From Mobiluncus curtisii subsp. curtisii ATCC 35241 (GTDB lineage: Bacteria; Actinomycetota; Actinomycetes; Actinomycetales; Actinomycetaceae): a stretch of 64,000 bases of DNA. The stretch covers positions 2,053,251 to 2,117,250 of the forward strand of contig NZ_GL385912.1 in the NCBI RefSeq assembly GCF_000146285.1, given 5' to 3'. The notes beneath the pieces were generated by a model, which did not search any database, was not told the DNA's origin, and saw nothing but the letters and a program-made list of their open reading frames with translations. Position numbers and translations under genes: made by a program. Within the stretch, counting starts at the first letter, position 1, and the number at the start of each line of letters is the position of its first letter. Positions 20,081 to 30,036 of the stretch are shown one piece after another.

Positions 20081-22396
20081 ATGACTGAAAAGCAAACTTT
20101 TCCCGCCGCCACTGTAGCGGGATACCCGAGGATTGGCGCAAACCGCGAACTGAAGCGCAGCCTGGAACACTACTGGGGTCAAAAAATCGATCGCGCCACT
20201 TTTGATACCCAGATAAACCAGCAGTTAACGACCCGTATCGACCATCTCAAAGACTTGGGACTGACCGAACCGGGATCAAATCCCGGAGACTTTGTGCTCT
20301 ATGACCAAGTATTGACCCTGACCTGCGCCCTGGGAGCAGTACCCCAGCGTTTTGGTAACTTGGTACGCCCCGACGGCTCTCTGGATGTGGACGGAGAGTT
20401 CACCCTGGCGCGGGGCGTCGATGATAAAGCTGCTTTGGAAATGACCAAATGGTTTGACACGAACTATCACTATCTGGTTCCCGAAATCGGTCCCTACACG
20501 CAGATTTCTGCCGTGGCTAACCCCTGGCTGGAACAAGTCAAGGTGGGGGGCAGCGCGCTGCGACCGGTCCTCATCGGTCCCGTTACCTATCTGTTGGGTG
20601 CAAAAGCGAGCGCGGACGCCCCGACCCATTTCCAGCCCTTGCAGCGATTGGACGCAGTGTTGGCTGGATTCGAGGTTTTCCTCAGCCAGTTCGCGGCAGC
20701 CGGGGTGACGTGGGTCCAGCTGGATGAGCCAGCTTTGGTGTGTGACACCTGGTCCACTTCCCGCGAGGAAGTGCTGGAGGTGGCTCGGAAAACTTACGAA
20801 TTTTTGAGCAAACTGACCAATCGCCCGCAAATTTTTGTTAACGCTCCGTACGGACCACTGGGTCTCGATGGACTGAACGTGCTGACTGCCACCGACGTGG
20901 AAGCTATTGGTCTGGATTTGGTAGCCGGTCCCGTGCCCAGCCCTGCTGACCTTAAGACTATCGGCGACAAGACCCTGGTGGCGGGCATCGTGTCCGGTCG
21001 CAACGTGTGGCGCACCGACTTGCGGCAGGCTCTCGCGACTTTACAGGCGATTCACCAGGTCGTCCCTAATCTCAGCGTGTCCACCTCCACGTCGCTGCAG
21101 CATGTTCCACACGATGCGGCGGTAGAGACGTCCCTGGACCCACAAGTGCGTTCCTGGTTGGCTTTTGCGGACCAAAAAATTGCCGAGGTACAGACCTTGG
21201 CGCGTGGTTTGGCAGATCCCAATTCTATTACCGCTGAGCTGGCAGAAAATGCCGAAATCTTGGCTTCTCGAGCTAACCATCCGGGAGTAAAGCGTGCCGA
21301 GGTGCGTCAGGCTACCGCGGCCGTGACGGTGGCAGACCGGACTCGTGACCCGTATCCGCAGCGTTTGGCGGCACAAGCGGAGATTCTGCAGTTGCCCCTG
21401 CTGCCCACCACTACGATTGGTTCTTTCCCACAAACCACCGAGATTCGACAGGCTCGCGCCGCATTCCGCCGCCACGAAATCGACGAGGCGCAATATGACG
21501 AGGAAATCCGCAATGAGATTGCTCGGGTCGTAAAGCTGCAGGAAGATCTCGGTTTGGACGTTTTGGTACACGGAGAAGCTGAACGTAACGACATGGTGCA
21601 GTTCTTTGCCGAAAACTTGGAGGGCTTCGCCACCACGGAACATGGCTGGGTGCAGTCCTACGGTTCACGTTGCACTCGCCCTTCGATTCTGTGGGGAGAT
21701 GTCACGCGTTCTCACCCCATTACGGTCGAATGGTCTACCTATGCTCAATCTCTCACCACAAAGCCGATGAAAGGAATGCTGACCGGTCCTGTCACCATCA
21801 TGGCGTGGTCTTTCGTCCGTGATGATGAGTCTCGGGCGGAGGTCGCAGATCAACTGGGGTTGGCGCTGCGAGACGAAATCGCTGACCTCAACGCTGCCGG
21901 CATTAAGATCGTGCAGGTCGACGAACCAGCGATTCGCGAACTGTTGCCATTGCGGGCAGCCGGACGAGAACAATATTTGCAATGGTCGGTGGGGGCATTC
22001 CGCCTCGCCACCGGCGGGGCTCCCAAAGAGCTGCAAATCCACACCCACTTGTGTTATTCCGAGTTCAATGTGGTGGTAGATGCAATCGATCACCTGGATG
22101 CGGACGTCACCTCGATTGAAGCCAGCCGCTCAAAGATGGACATTTTGCCGGCGGTGCACGAGCACGGTTTCGAGCGTGGGTTAGGACCGGGGATTTGGGA
22201 CATTCACTCACCCCGAGTGCCTAAACTTGATGAGGAAGTCGGACTGTTGGAAAAGGCCGTTGCCGCTTTGGATCCGCAGCAAGTTTGGGTCAACCCGGAC
22301 TGCGGGTTAAAGACCCGCGCTTATGCGGAAACAGTCGCCACCTTAGAGAACTTGGTCGGGGCGGCGAAGGCGGTGCGAGCGAAGCTCGAAGCCTGA
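20081..22396 (+). CDS. metE: Cobalamin-independent methionine synthase MetE
   Basis: Transfers a methyl group from methyl-THF-polyglutamate to homocysteine. The 771-residue length is normal for the duplicated two-barrel enzyme. The N-terminal barrel starts VAGYPRIGANRELKRSLEHYW. The C-terminal barrel has LPTTTIGSFPQT, HGEAERNDMVQFF, and the zinc-site motif QIHTHLCYSEF with His and Cys ligands, then WVNPDCGLKTR with the last Cys. AAAGGA precedes the ATG. metX follows 29 bp after the stop. No B12-dependent MetH is seen in this window. Confidence 0.96.
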   Translation: MTEKQTFPAATVAGYPRIGANRELKRSLEHYWGQKIDRATFDTQINQQLTTRIDHLKDLGLTEPGSNPGDFVLYDQVLTLTCALGAVPQRFGNLVRPDGSLDVDGEFTLARGVDDKAALEMTKWFDTNYHYLVPEIGPYTQISAVANPWLEQVKVGGSALRPVLIGPVTYLLGAKASADAPTHFQPLQRLDAVLAGFEVFLSQFAAAGVTWVQLDEPALVCDTWSTSREEVLEVARKTYEFLSKLTNRPQIFVNAPYGPLGLDGLNVLTATDVEAIGLDLVAGPVPSPADLKTIGDKTLVAGIVSGRNVWRTDLRQALATLQAIHQVVPNLSVSTSTSLQHVPHDAAVETSLDPQVRSWLAFADQKIAEVQTLARGLADPNSITAELAENAEILASRANHPGVKRAEVRQATAAVTVADRTRDPYPQRLAAQAEILQLPLLPTTTIGSFPQTTEIRQARAAFRRHEIDEAQYDEEIRNEIARVVKLQEDLGLDVLVHGEAERNDMVQFFAENLEGFATTEHGWVQSYGSRCTRPSILWGDVTRSHPITVEWSTYAQSLTTKPMKGMLTGPVTIMAWSFVRDDESRAEVADQLGLALRDEIADLNAAGIKIVQVDEPAIRELLPLRAAGREQYLQWSVGAFRLATGGAPKELQIHTHLCYSEFNVVVDAIDHLDADVTSIEASRSKMDILPAVHEHGFERGLGPGIWDIHSPRVPKLDEEVGLLEKAVAALDPQQVWVNPDCGLKTRAYAETVATLENLVGAAKAVRAKLEA

Positions 22397-22425
22397 ACCT
22401 GCACACCGGAGAGCCGAGGATAGCG

Positions 22426-23580
22426 ATGCCAGAGACGAATGAGTTGTTACCTGTCAGTGGGGCTTGGAAACCTACTGACCCCAAGGGAAATCGTCAGTTT
22501 GCAGCCCTGGGGATGCTGAAGCTCGAGAGCGGATCGACTCTGCCGGGTGCCCGGCTCGCTTTTGAGACTTTCGGCACATTGAACGCTGACAAATCCAACG
22601 CTATCCTCATCGATCACGCGCTCACCGGAGATTCTCATGTCTACGGCGCAGCCGGGCCGGGTCACGTCACTCCTGGATGGTGGAACGAGGTGGTCGGGCC
22701 TGGTGCCGCGGTAGATACGGACCGATGGTTTGTGGTTTGCCCCAACGTGTTAGGAGGGTGTCAAGGTTCGACCGGTCCTGCCACTTTGGCACCGAACGGG
22801 CGTGCTTGGGGGTCGCGTTTTCCCCTGTTGACGACTCGCGATCAGGTGGCGGCAGAAAAAATCCTCATGAATCAGCTCGGCATTCCCCACTGGTTTGCCG
22901 TCATTGGTTGCTCCCATGGGGGGCATCGGGCTCTGGAGTGGGCAGTGACCTATCCCGAACAGGTGGAGCGGCTGGTGGCAGTAGCTACCGGCTGCGCCAC
23001 CACTGCCGAACAAGCTGCTTGGTGCCATGTCCAGATGCATGTGCTGGAACTGGACACGAATTTTCACAACGGCGACTATTACGATAATCCTCCTTGTCAG
23101 GGACCATTCCGTGGGTTAGCTTTAGCCCGGGAGGTCGCGCATACTACCTACCGTTGCCCCAAGGAACTGCAGGAGCGGTTCGGACGCGATCCGGGATACC
23201 AGGAAGATCCCCTTTCGGGAGGTCGCTTGGCGGTGCAGTCTTATCTGGACCATCACGGAGTGAAATTGGCAAAACGCTTCGATGCTGGGTCCTATCGGGT
23301 GTTGACTCGCTCGATGCTGACGCACGACGTAGGGCGGGGCCGAGGCGGTTTAGAAGTTGCACTTTCCCAGGTACAGGCTCGTGTTCTGGCACTGGGAGTA
23401 GACTCTGACCGGCTCTTTTACCCCTCTCAAACGCAACAGTTGGCTCGATTGACCCGGCGCAGCCAGGCGGTCATTATTCATTCCGATTCCGGGCATGATG
23501 GCTTCTTGATTGAGAATGATGCGGTCGGTCAGGCAATCGGTGAGTTCCTCACCACCGAGGACACCACCATTGGCTGCTGA
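22426..23580 (+). CDS. metX: Homoserine O-acetyltransferase MetX
   Basis: Acetylates homoserine to the substrate used by MetY. The 384 residues have the alpha/beta-hydrolase layout of the MetX family: HALTGDSHVYG, GWWNEVVGPGAAVDTDRWFVVCPNVLGGCQGSTGP, nucleophile Ser163 in VIGCSHGGHRALEWAVTYP, an acid in LALGVDSDRLFYP, and a His in HSDSGHDGFLIENDAV. The nucleophile elbow is GCSHGG rather than the usual GGSMGG, a local substitution around an intact Ser. The ATG at 22426 is preceded by GAGGA; the in-frame upstream codons overlap metE and were rejected. Completes the metY-metF-metE-metX set. Confidence 0.92.
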   Translation: MPETNELLPVSGAWKPTDPKGNRQFAALGMLKLESGSTLPGARLAFETFGTLNADKSNAILIDHALTGDSHVYGAAGPGHVTPGWWNEVVGPGAAVDTDRWFVVCPNVLGGCQGSTGPATLAPNGRAWGSRFPLLTTRDQVAAEKILMNQLGIPHWFAVIGCSHGGHRALEWAVTYPEQVERLVAVATGCATTAEQAAWCHVQMHVLELDTNFHNGDYYDNPPCQGPFRGLALAREVAHTTYRCPKELQERFGRDPGYQEDPLSGGRLAVQSYLDHHGVKLAKRFDAGSYRVLTRSMLTHDVGRGRGGLEVALSQVQARVLALGVDSDRLFYPSQTQQLARLTRRSQAVIIHSDSGHDGFLIENDAVGQAIGEFLTTEDTTIGC

Positions 23581-23596
23581 GGGACTGATTCCATCA

Positions 23597-23619
23597 GGAA
23601 CCTGAGTGGGACAGGTTTC
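23597..23619 (+). terminator. Weak hairpin after metX
   Basis: GGAACCTG and CAGGTTTC form an eight-pair stem (one G-T) with a seven-base loop, 16 bases after the metX stop, followed by AAATTTG. It may terminate the methionine operon but has no proper T-run. Confidence 0.35.
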
Positions 23620-23668
23620 AAATTTGTTATTCCTGCCCGGAAAACCTTGAAAATTCAGTCATTTCTGC

Positions 23669-23695
23669 GTCACGAATCGTCACACACGTTAGAAT
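23669..23695 (+). promoter_or_regulatory. GTCAC direct repeat and -10-like box before the hydrolase gene
   Basis: Two GTCAC copies start ten bases apart (23669 and 23679), and TAGAAT lies at 23690-23695, six bases before the ATG. The spacing implies a leaderless message. The repeat resembles, from recall, direct GTCAC repeats bound by MtrA; this is a guess from sequence alone. Confidence 0.3.
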
Positions 23696-23701
23696 TTAAG
23701 G

Positions 23702-25171
23702 ATGCGATACCTTCCTGACGTACTGGGTCCTGGGTTCGAGGCTGCGAAACTTCAGTTGGAACCCGATCAGATTTCTCCACGCACAGCCACGTTGGTGCGC
23801 TATATTCCCTCGAAGGATCCAAAATCACAGCTGCCCGATCGAGTAGTACCGGTAAATGTGAAACCCGGTGGGGGTCCTAACCAGGGCAGCTTCCGGATTC
23901 TCCCGCCACCAGCCAGCCCCCAACAGCATACCGAGGGCTACGTTTCCAATTCCGACATATCGGCTCAATGGGACAGCTCATCAACCCGAAATCTGGATTA
24001 CCTTCAGGATTACCTCAGCTCAGAGCTGCGAGGGCGCGAAATCCAAGTCGAAACAGAACTTGACGCGGTGTCGGCTCCCCGTTTTATCGCCGTGTACGTT
24101 CACGGCTGGAATGACTATTTTTATCAAGCTCATCTGGCGCGGATGATGGCGCGTCTGGGAGCCGCATTTTACGGTCTTGACCTGCATCGTTACGGTCGGA
24201 ATATGCCACCCTGGTCCGGTTTAGTTTCGTTTAACTGTTACGAGGATGATTACGCCTCTTATGACTGTGAGATAGATTGGGCTATCGCTACAGCTCGCCA
24301 GGAACACCCTGATTTGCCGGTAGTTGTGATGGGGCATTCCAATGGGGGTGCCGTAGTTTCCGGGTGGGCTTCGCGTCACCACGATGCCTATGACGGTCTC
24401 ATCTTTATTTCGCCCTGGGTGGTACATGACATATCCGGAATTCCTGCCGGGAATACGGTCCGTAGCTTCATCGCGAAATATCTAAAGAAGCTGCATATCC
24501 CCATGCTGGGACCAGGGTCTACGGTTTACCAAGACTCTTTGGTGGGATACCGCACTATTGGTTCGCCGCTGCCTCGCCGCCTAGTTCCATTTCGCAATGA
24601 TCCGGCGGTGTGCGGTTGGACCACAAACTCGCGTTGGCGCATGAGCAGCGGGACTCCCCTTTTGTTTGGTTGGCTTTCCGCTATCCTGAGCACCCAGCAG
24701 TGGCTGGTCGATTATGCGCGTTTTTCTGACCAACCTGTACTCTGCTTGACGGCAGCGCATGACCCGGATGATTTTTACCAGCCGGAGATTGCTCGGATTG
24801 ACAAGCTCATCGCTCAGAGGTGGAAGTCTCTTGGGCTTTCACCGCGCCGTCAGAACCTGTTGAAACATCAGCTATATCTGTCAACCATGTCAAGGTTAAC
24901 TAGCGGTAGCAGCAAAGCTTTAGAGATGGAAAACCCCTATAAAACTGCGCTGGTAGGCTGGACCGAAGCGGCACGTCACATTGACACGGTGTTGAATGGA
25001 AATCTCATCGCAGATCGAATCAATACCCTTTACGGTCGAGTGGGCAGCGGATTAACGCTGCGACAAATGTCCGGTTTACATGATTTAACTCTGTCCCAGC
25101 CTTTGGAACGGGCAGAGTTTTTCGCGGAAGTGGCAGCTTGGATTTCTCATTCTGGCATCCTTAACAAATAA
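23702..25171 (+). CDS. Alpha/beta hydrolase (serine hydrolase/lysophospholipase-like)
   Basis: 489 residues. The N-terminal 110 are not recognisable. The hydrolase core runs from FIAVYVHGWNDYFYQAHLARMM (oxyanion strand) through VVVMGHSNGGAVVSGWASRH with the nucleophile Ser. The acid is likely in CLTAAHDPDDFYQPEIARID and the His in SGLHDLTLSQPLERAEFF. Without a signal peptide it is probably cytoplasmic, and the S33/monoacylglycerol-lipase-like layout fits an esterase or lysophospholipase of unknown substrate. A TAGAAT box six bases from the ATG, with TTAAGG touching it, suggests a leaderless start. It stands alone after the methionine genes and is convergent with ppdK. Confidence 0.75.
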   Translation: MRYLPDVLGPGFEAAKLQLEPDQISPRTATLVRYIPSKDPKSQLPDRVVPVNVKPGGGPNQGSFRILPPPASPQQHTEGYVSNSDISAQWDSSSTRNLDYLQDYLSSELRGREIQVETELDAVSAPRFIAVYVHGWNDYFYQAHLARMMARLGAAFYGLDLHRYGRNMPPWSGLVSFNCYEDDYASYDCEIDWAIATARQEHPDLPVVVMGHSNGGAVVSGWASRHHDAYDGLIFISPWVVHDISGIPAGNTVRSFIAKYLKKLHIPMLGPGSTVYQDSLVGYRTIGSPLPRRLVPFRNDPAVCGWTTNSRWRMSSGTPLLFGWLSAILSTQQWLVDYARFSDQPVLCLTAAHDPDDFYQPEIARIDKLIAQRWKSLGLSPRRQNLLKHQLYLSTMSRLTSGSSKALEMENPYKTALVGWTEAARHIDTVLNGNLIADRINTLYGRVGSGLTLRQMSGLHDLTLSQPLERAEFFAEVAAWISHSGILNK

Positions 25172-25311
25172 GCAAATCTTCCTTTAAATGCTTACTACCT
25201 GCGATGATACGCTTATTCTAAAGCTGTCTGAGAGGTCAACTACCACGATGGCGACGCTGCGGGACGCTCCTGGTGTCCACGTTTCCCGGTGTGCCAGACC
25301 CTGGCGCAAAA

Positions 25312-25345
25312 TTGGTGCCGGGCTCTTTATAGAACCCGGCACCAA
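25312..25345. terminator. Bidirectional terminator between hydrolase gene and ppdK
   Basis: TTGGTGCCGGG pairs with CCCGGCACCAA around a short loop. On the plus strand a T-rich ATGCTTTTTATTTA follows; on the minus strand TTTTGCG follows. It sits between two convergent genes. Confidence 0.85.
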
Positions 25346-25375
25346 ATGCTTTTTATTTAGATGCGACGTTGAGGA

Positions 25376-28108
25376 TTACTCAACACCCTGTGTTGCGGAC
25401 TCGTCCCACTTCAGATGTTCTGCAGCGGCACGACCCGCCTCGAGACGTGCCACGGGCACCCGGAACGGCGAACAGGACACGTAATCCAATCCGACCTTGT
25501 GGAAGAAGTGAATCGAAGTCGGATCACCACCGTGCTCACCACAAATACCCATCGGCAGATTCGGCTTGGTGGACCGTCCGCGCTTTACGCCCTCGGCGAC
25601 AACGCGACCCACCCCGTGAGTGTCGATAGATTCAAACGGGGAGACCCCAAAGATTCCGGCTTCTACATACTGCGGGAAGAACACGCCTTCCACATCGTCA
25701 CGGCTGAATCCCCAGGTAGTTTGAGTCAGGTCGTTGGTGCCGAAGCTAAAGAATTCGGCTTCCTTGGCGATGGTTTCGGCAGTCATGGCGGCACGCGGCA
25801 GCTCAATCATGCAACCGACCGGAACGTTAAAGGTGACACCGTATTCCTTTTGAACCTGAGCAATGATTTCCTCAGCTTCATCGCGGACCAACTGGAGCTC
25901 GCGGATGGAACCAATCAACGGAACCATAATCTCCGGATGGGGATCCAAGCCGTCCTTCTTTAGTTCGCAAGCCGCCGAGACCAGCGCCTTCATCTGCATC
26001 TTAAACAAGCCCGGCAGGTAAATGCCCAAGCGAACCCCGCGCAGACCCAGCATCGGGTTTTCTTCATGCATCCGACGCACCGCCTCCAGCATGTGCTGGT
26101 CTTCCTCCGAGAGCGATTCGCCCTGAGCTTTTGCCACCGCGTTCTTAATCTCCAGAGTCGTCAAGTCCGGCAGGAACTCGTGCAGCGGCGGGTCAATCAA
26201 ACGAACGGTCATATGCTTGCCGTCCATGATCTTCAGCATTTCCTTGAAATCGCCCTTTTGCAATGGCTCCAAGGCATCCAGGGCACGCTGACGTTCATCG
26301 GACCCTTCCGGAGAGAGAATGAGCTTTTCTACCAGGGGACGACGGTCGCCCAGGAACATGTGCTCAGTACGGCACAAACCGATGCCTTCTGCACCGAAAT
26401 CCAAGGCCCGCTGCGTGTCTGCCGGGGTGTCCGCGTTGGTGCGCACCACCAGGCGACGAACCTCATCCGCATGAGTCATCAGGCGGTCGACTGCCCTAAT
26501 CAAGTCCTTTTCATCTTCGCTGTCTGAGGCGTCCAGACCGGCCTGCAAACCGTGAGAAAGGTAAGTGGTCACCGGAGAATCCTGCACCGGAACCGCACCA
26601 AGGAATACCTCGCCAGTACCACCGTCGATGGAAATCTCGTCACCTTCGTGCAGGACGGTGTCCCCCACGGTCGCGGTCTTGGCAGCTTGGTCAACCACGA
26701 TGGTTTCTGCCCCGACCACACAGGTCTTGCCCATGCCGCGAGCCACCACTGCGGCGTGAGAAGTCTTGCCGCCACGGCTGGTCAACACGCCTGCCGCTGC
26801 GACCATGCCCCGCAAGTCATCGGGGTTCGTCTCGCGACGCACCAGGATACACGGCACCCCAGCGTTAGCGGAAGCCTCGGCAGCGTCGTTATCGAACACA
26901 ATCTTGCCCACCGCGGCACCGGGGGATGCTGCCATCCCCTTGGTGAACACCTCTGGTTTGCCAGACATGTCAAACATCGGGAACATCAGGTTTTGCAGCT
27001 GTTCGCCGGTGACCCGCAGTAGGGCTTCGTCGGTGGTAATCAAGCCTTCATCAACCAGCTGCGTAGCGATTCGGAAAGCCGCTGCCGGGGTACGTTTACC
27101 CACGCGCACCTGCAGCATCCACAGTTTGCCGCGTTCGATGGTGAACTCAATATCACACATGTCCTCGTAGTGAGTTTCGAGCTTCCGCATGATACCCAAC
27201 AGTTCGTCATAGGACTTTTTATCGTGTCCCTCCAGGTCTTTCAGGGTTTCGGTGTTGCGGATACCCGCCACGACGTCCTCACCCTGGGCATTCATCAGAA
27301 TGTCTCCGTACACCCCCGGACGACCCGAGGAGGGGTCACGGGTAAAGCACACCCCGGTGCCGGAATCTGCGCCCATGTTGCCAAACACCATGGTCACGAT
27401 ATTGACGGCGGTACCCAAATCGTGGGGAATCCGTTCCCGGCGACGGTAGATGCGGGCGCGTTCCGAGTTCCAGGAACGGAACACGGCTTCAATCGCCATG
27501 TCCATCTGGGTGCGCGGATCTTGGGGGAACGGCTTACCGGTTTGCTCTTTAACGATTTCTTTGAACTGCGCGGTGAGTTCTTTCAGGTCACTGGCATTCA
27601 AATCCGTGTCTGCCTTAGCTCCACGGTTCTTTTTCATGTTATCCAGCGCATCAGAGAACAGGTCGCCGTCGATGTCTTGCACGGTCTTACCGAACATTTG
27701 AATCAAGCGGCGGTACGAGTCCCAAGCGAAACGGTCGTTGCCAGCAATCTTAGCCAGACCTTCTACGGATTTATCGTTTAGACCGACGTTCAAAACTGTT
27801 TCCATCATGCCGGGCATAGAGAACTTTGCGCCGGAACGCACCGACACCAACAATGGATCCTCAGCCGCACCCAACTCGCGACCAACGGTCTCTTCCACCT
27901 CACGCAAAGCCTTGGTGACCTGCACGGTAGTTTCCTCGGGGACTTTACCTTCCTTTAGGTAAGCCCGGCAAGCATCGGTGGTAATCGTAAATCCGGGGGG
28001 AACCGGCAACCCGAGGTTGCTCATCTCCGCCAGGTTTGCACCCTTGCCACCCAACAGGTCTTTTTGATCCTTATTGCCTTCTGCAAAACGGTAAACGAAT
28101 TTGGGCAT
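25376..28108 (-). CDS. ppdK: Pyruvate, phosphate dikinase
   Basis: Interconverts pyruvate, ATP and phosphate with phosphoenolpyruvate, AMP and pyrophosphate. It can run in either direction in glycolysis or PEP supply. The 910 residues have the three expected domains: an N-terminal ATP-grasp (VYRFAEGNKDQKDLLGGKGANLAEM...), a central swivelling domain with the phospho-His in TSRGGKTSHAAVVARGMGKTC near residue 460, and the PEP/pyruvate barrel ending VGLDYVSCSPFRVPVARL with the catalytic Cys. Full length. GGAGG precedes the ATG. The gene stands alone with a strong terminator behind it. The 284 bp upstream (28109-28392) hold no gene I can support. Confidence 0.96.
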   Translation of the reverse strand: MPKFVYRFAEGNKDQKDLLGGKGANLAEMSNLGLPVPPGFTITTDACRAYLKEGKVPEETTVQVTKALREVEETVGRELGAAEDPLLVSVRSGAKFSMPGMMETVLNVGLNDKSVEGLAKIAGNDRFAWDSYRRLIQMFGKTVQDIDGDLFSDALDNMKKNRGAKADTDLNASDLKELTAQFKEIVKEQTGKPFPQDPRTQMDMAIEAVFRSWNSERARIYRRRERIPHDLGTAVNIVTMVFGNMGADSGTGVCFTRDPSSGRPGVYGDILMNAQGEDVVAGIRNTETLKDLEGHDKKSYDELLGIMRKLETHYEDMCDIEFTIERGKLWMLQVRVGKRTPAAAFRIATQLVDEGLITTDEALLRVTGEQLQNLMFPMFDMSGKPEVFTKGMAASPGAAVGKIVFDNDAAEASANAGVPCILVRRETNPDDLRGMVAAAGVLTSRGGKTSHAAVVARGMGKTCVVGAETIVVDQAAKTATVGDTVLHEGDEISIDGGTGEVFLGAVPVQDSPVTTYLSHGLQAGLDASDSEDEKDLIRAVDRLMTHADEVRRLVVRTNADTPADTQRALDFGAEGIGLCRTEHMFLGDRRPLVEKLILSPEGSDERQRALDALEPLQKGDFKEMLKIMDGKHMTVRLIDPPLHEFLPDLTTLEIKNAVAKAQGESLSEEDQHMLEAVRRMHEENPMLGLRGVRLGIYLPGLFKMQMKALVSAACELKKDGLDPHPEIMVPLIGSIRELQLVRDEAEEIIAQVQKEYGVTFNVPVGCMIELPRAAMTAETIAKEAEFFSFGTNDLTQTTWGFSRDDVEGVFFPQYVEAGIFGVSPFESIDTHGVGRVVAEGVKRGRSTKPNLPMGICGEHGGDPTSIHFFHKVGLDYVSCSPFRVPVARLEAGRAAAEHLKWDESATQGVE

Positions 28109-28392
28109 GTGTTAAGCCTCCAACTTTTTCGAACTATCTGCGCACCACGCGCCAGAACTATCCTAGCAATATTTCCGCCCTCACTCACACCGTGCATTCT
28201 CGTCACTTCACGGGTTTTTGCCAGGTTTCAAGCCCCTTACCGCGTGACGTTCCACGGTTCAATCGTCTCCCCTTTCGTGGTGCAAAAGGGAGGGAACTCC
28301 GGTACGCAGCGCAGGTTCCCCTTCCCCGTGAAAAACGAGCGCGGAACCTGCTGAATATGAAAGGAACAGAGGTGGGAGAGTTTGTAGCGGGC

Positions 28393-30036
28393 TTACTCCG
28401 CCACTGCCAGGACTGTCCAAACCCGCCCCTGAGAGTCAGTCAACAGATAGACCGGCATGTCCAGGATGGAGCCGTCCTTTTGTCTGACTGGTTGACTGAC
28501 CAGCCGGGCACTCACCAAGTCGATTCGACCATCAATCTTGGTGGGCAGACCCTTCTGGTTATGCACATCCAAAGGACCGTACTTCGGATTGTTGAGACGC
28601 TCCACTGCCTGAGCCTCAGAAATAACCTTGTACTCGCCAATCTTCGTTTCCTTACCCAAGTTGGCTCGAATCGAAGCCACCCCAGCTTCCGAAACTACAG
28701 CTTTCCAGCTTTGGGTTGAGGATTGACCAGGCATCTTCACCGGAACAGTTACCGTGGTCAGACCATCTTTCTGGCTGGCTCCTGCCGAGCGGCTCATCAC
28801 GGTAGCTCCCAGAGAAGCCGCAACTTTCTCAACTTGGGCGATAGCGTTTTGGGGAGAGGGCGCGTTTCCTGCCACTTTCATGACACAAGGAGTTGGTCCC
28901 GGAGACGGGTTCTGCGTCGCCTGCGGTTCAACGGTCTCTATGGGCGAATTCCCGGAAGGATCCGTGGTTTGGTTTACGACCAGCAGGACTTGCAGCTGAC
29001 CAACCTCGACCACTGCGCCAGGTACGTTAACGTTATCTGCGGTGTCAACGTTTTGCGTAGCTCCCTTGGTGGCGGGATGACTTGGTTCTGGAATTTCCGG
29101 GCGTACCGCCGGAGGAACAGTTTCCGTCGGCGTCTCGGTCGGGGTTGGAGTCCACTTCGGGGTCGGCGCCACGCTCGGTTCAGTCGGTTCACCAGGTTCC
29201 AGCGGCGTGGAGCCGGGAGCGGTCGAAGTGCTCGGAGCTGGAGAGCTATTGGAGCTAGCGCCAGAGTTCTCGGTCGGATTCTTGGTCGCGTCAGGGTTCG
29301 GCAGTTCTACGTTGCCATCTCCAGGTTTCACCGGTACGCATTCCATCCGCACCGCCGAGGGGTTATCAAAAGTCAGAGAAGTCAGCTGACCCACAGTGAC
29401 CGTCAAGGTCGCCCCCTTGGTATCCGTGACCGTGAATCCGGCGCCGTTCTTTTTAACGGAGCCTCTCATGCCCAAAGAGTTCGCGACTTTCTGGACTTGA
29501 TCAGCAGAAACACTGGCTCCTTTCCCGACACGCAAAATCGGGGCTTTAGTTGGAACGGTAGAAAAATGACCCGCCGCTACGAACTCGACATCGCCGACAT
29601 TTTCCAAACGTTCACTGGCTCCGGGCACTACAATCTCGGAGCCCGCGGCAGTAATACGCGGTCCGTCTGCAATCACCACGCCGTCGTCTGAAATGGGCAC
29701 GGCGCCACGTTCATCGGGGGAAAGCGCACTCCATCCCGTAAAACCGACCACTGTTGCCGCCGCCGCCGCGCCCAAGCCAACCAGCCAGTTACGACGCACT
29801 GCCAGCGTGTGCCGGCGCACCGCCAGAGAAACAACTTCCGCTACCGGAGTTTGGGTATCCGCAGTCTCCGTCGCAACCACATGCGCGGGTGGCTGCGCTG
29901 CAAAAGTCAAACCTTCAGATTCCATCTGGGCGGAAACTTTGGCGCGCAACGAGTCTAAATCAACGGGCAGGTTCCAGGCAGGGTCGAGTGAGCGCAGAGC
30001 CTCCAGCCCGCTCATCTCGACTTTGTGGTTGTCCAC
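28393..30036 (-). CDS. Membrane protein, probable anti-sigma partner, with two extracytoplasmic repeats
   Basis: 547 residues. The cytoplasmic N-terminus (LEALRSLDPAWNLPVDLDSLRAKV) has the short LRxLDPA pattern typical of proteins paired with actinobacterial sigma factors. A single membrane helix lies at about 84-103. The long outer part holds two related units that share a QVxKVAxSLG core, at about residues 175-215 and 420-450. They are separated by Pro/Thr/Ser-rich stretches that may cross the cell wall. A final VWTVLAVAE closes the protein. It follows the sigma factor gene by 156 bp on the same strand, so an anti-sigma or signal-sensing role is inferred; no canonical zinc anti-sigma motif (HxxxCxxC) is visible. 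Confidence 0.6.
   Translation of the reverse strand: MDNHKVEMSGLEALRSLDPAWNLPVDLDSLRAKVSAQMESEGLTFAAQPPAHVVATETADTQTPVAEVVSLAVRRHTLAVRRNWLVGLGAAAAATVVGFTGWSALSPDERGAVPISDDGVVIADGPRITAAGSEIVVPGASERLENVGDVEFVAAGHFSTVPTKAPILRVGKGASVSADQVQKVANSLGMRGSVKKNGAGFTVTDTKGATLTVTVGQLTSLTFDNPSAVRMECVPVKPGDGNVELPNPDATKNPTENSGASSNSSPAPSTSTAPGSTPLEPGEPTEPSVAPTPKWTPTPTETPTETVPPAVRPEIPEPSHPATKGATQNVDTADNVNVPGAVVEVGQLQVLLVVNQTTDPSGNSPIETVEPQATQNPSPGPTPCVMKVAGNAPSPQNAIAQVEKVAASLGATVMSRSAGASQKDGLTTVTVPVKMPGQSSTQSWKAVVSEAGVASIRANLGKETKIGEYKVISEAQAVERLNNPKYGPLDVHNQKGLPTKIDGRIDLVSARLVSQPVRQKDGSILDMPVYLLTDSQGRVWTVLAVAE

Noticed and set aside
28723-29691. Long plus-strand open frame (322 codons) opposite the putative anti-sigma gene
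   Set aside because: Arg/Gly-rich, no family resemblance, and the antisense strand encodes a coherent membrane protein with repeats; shadow frame.
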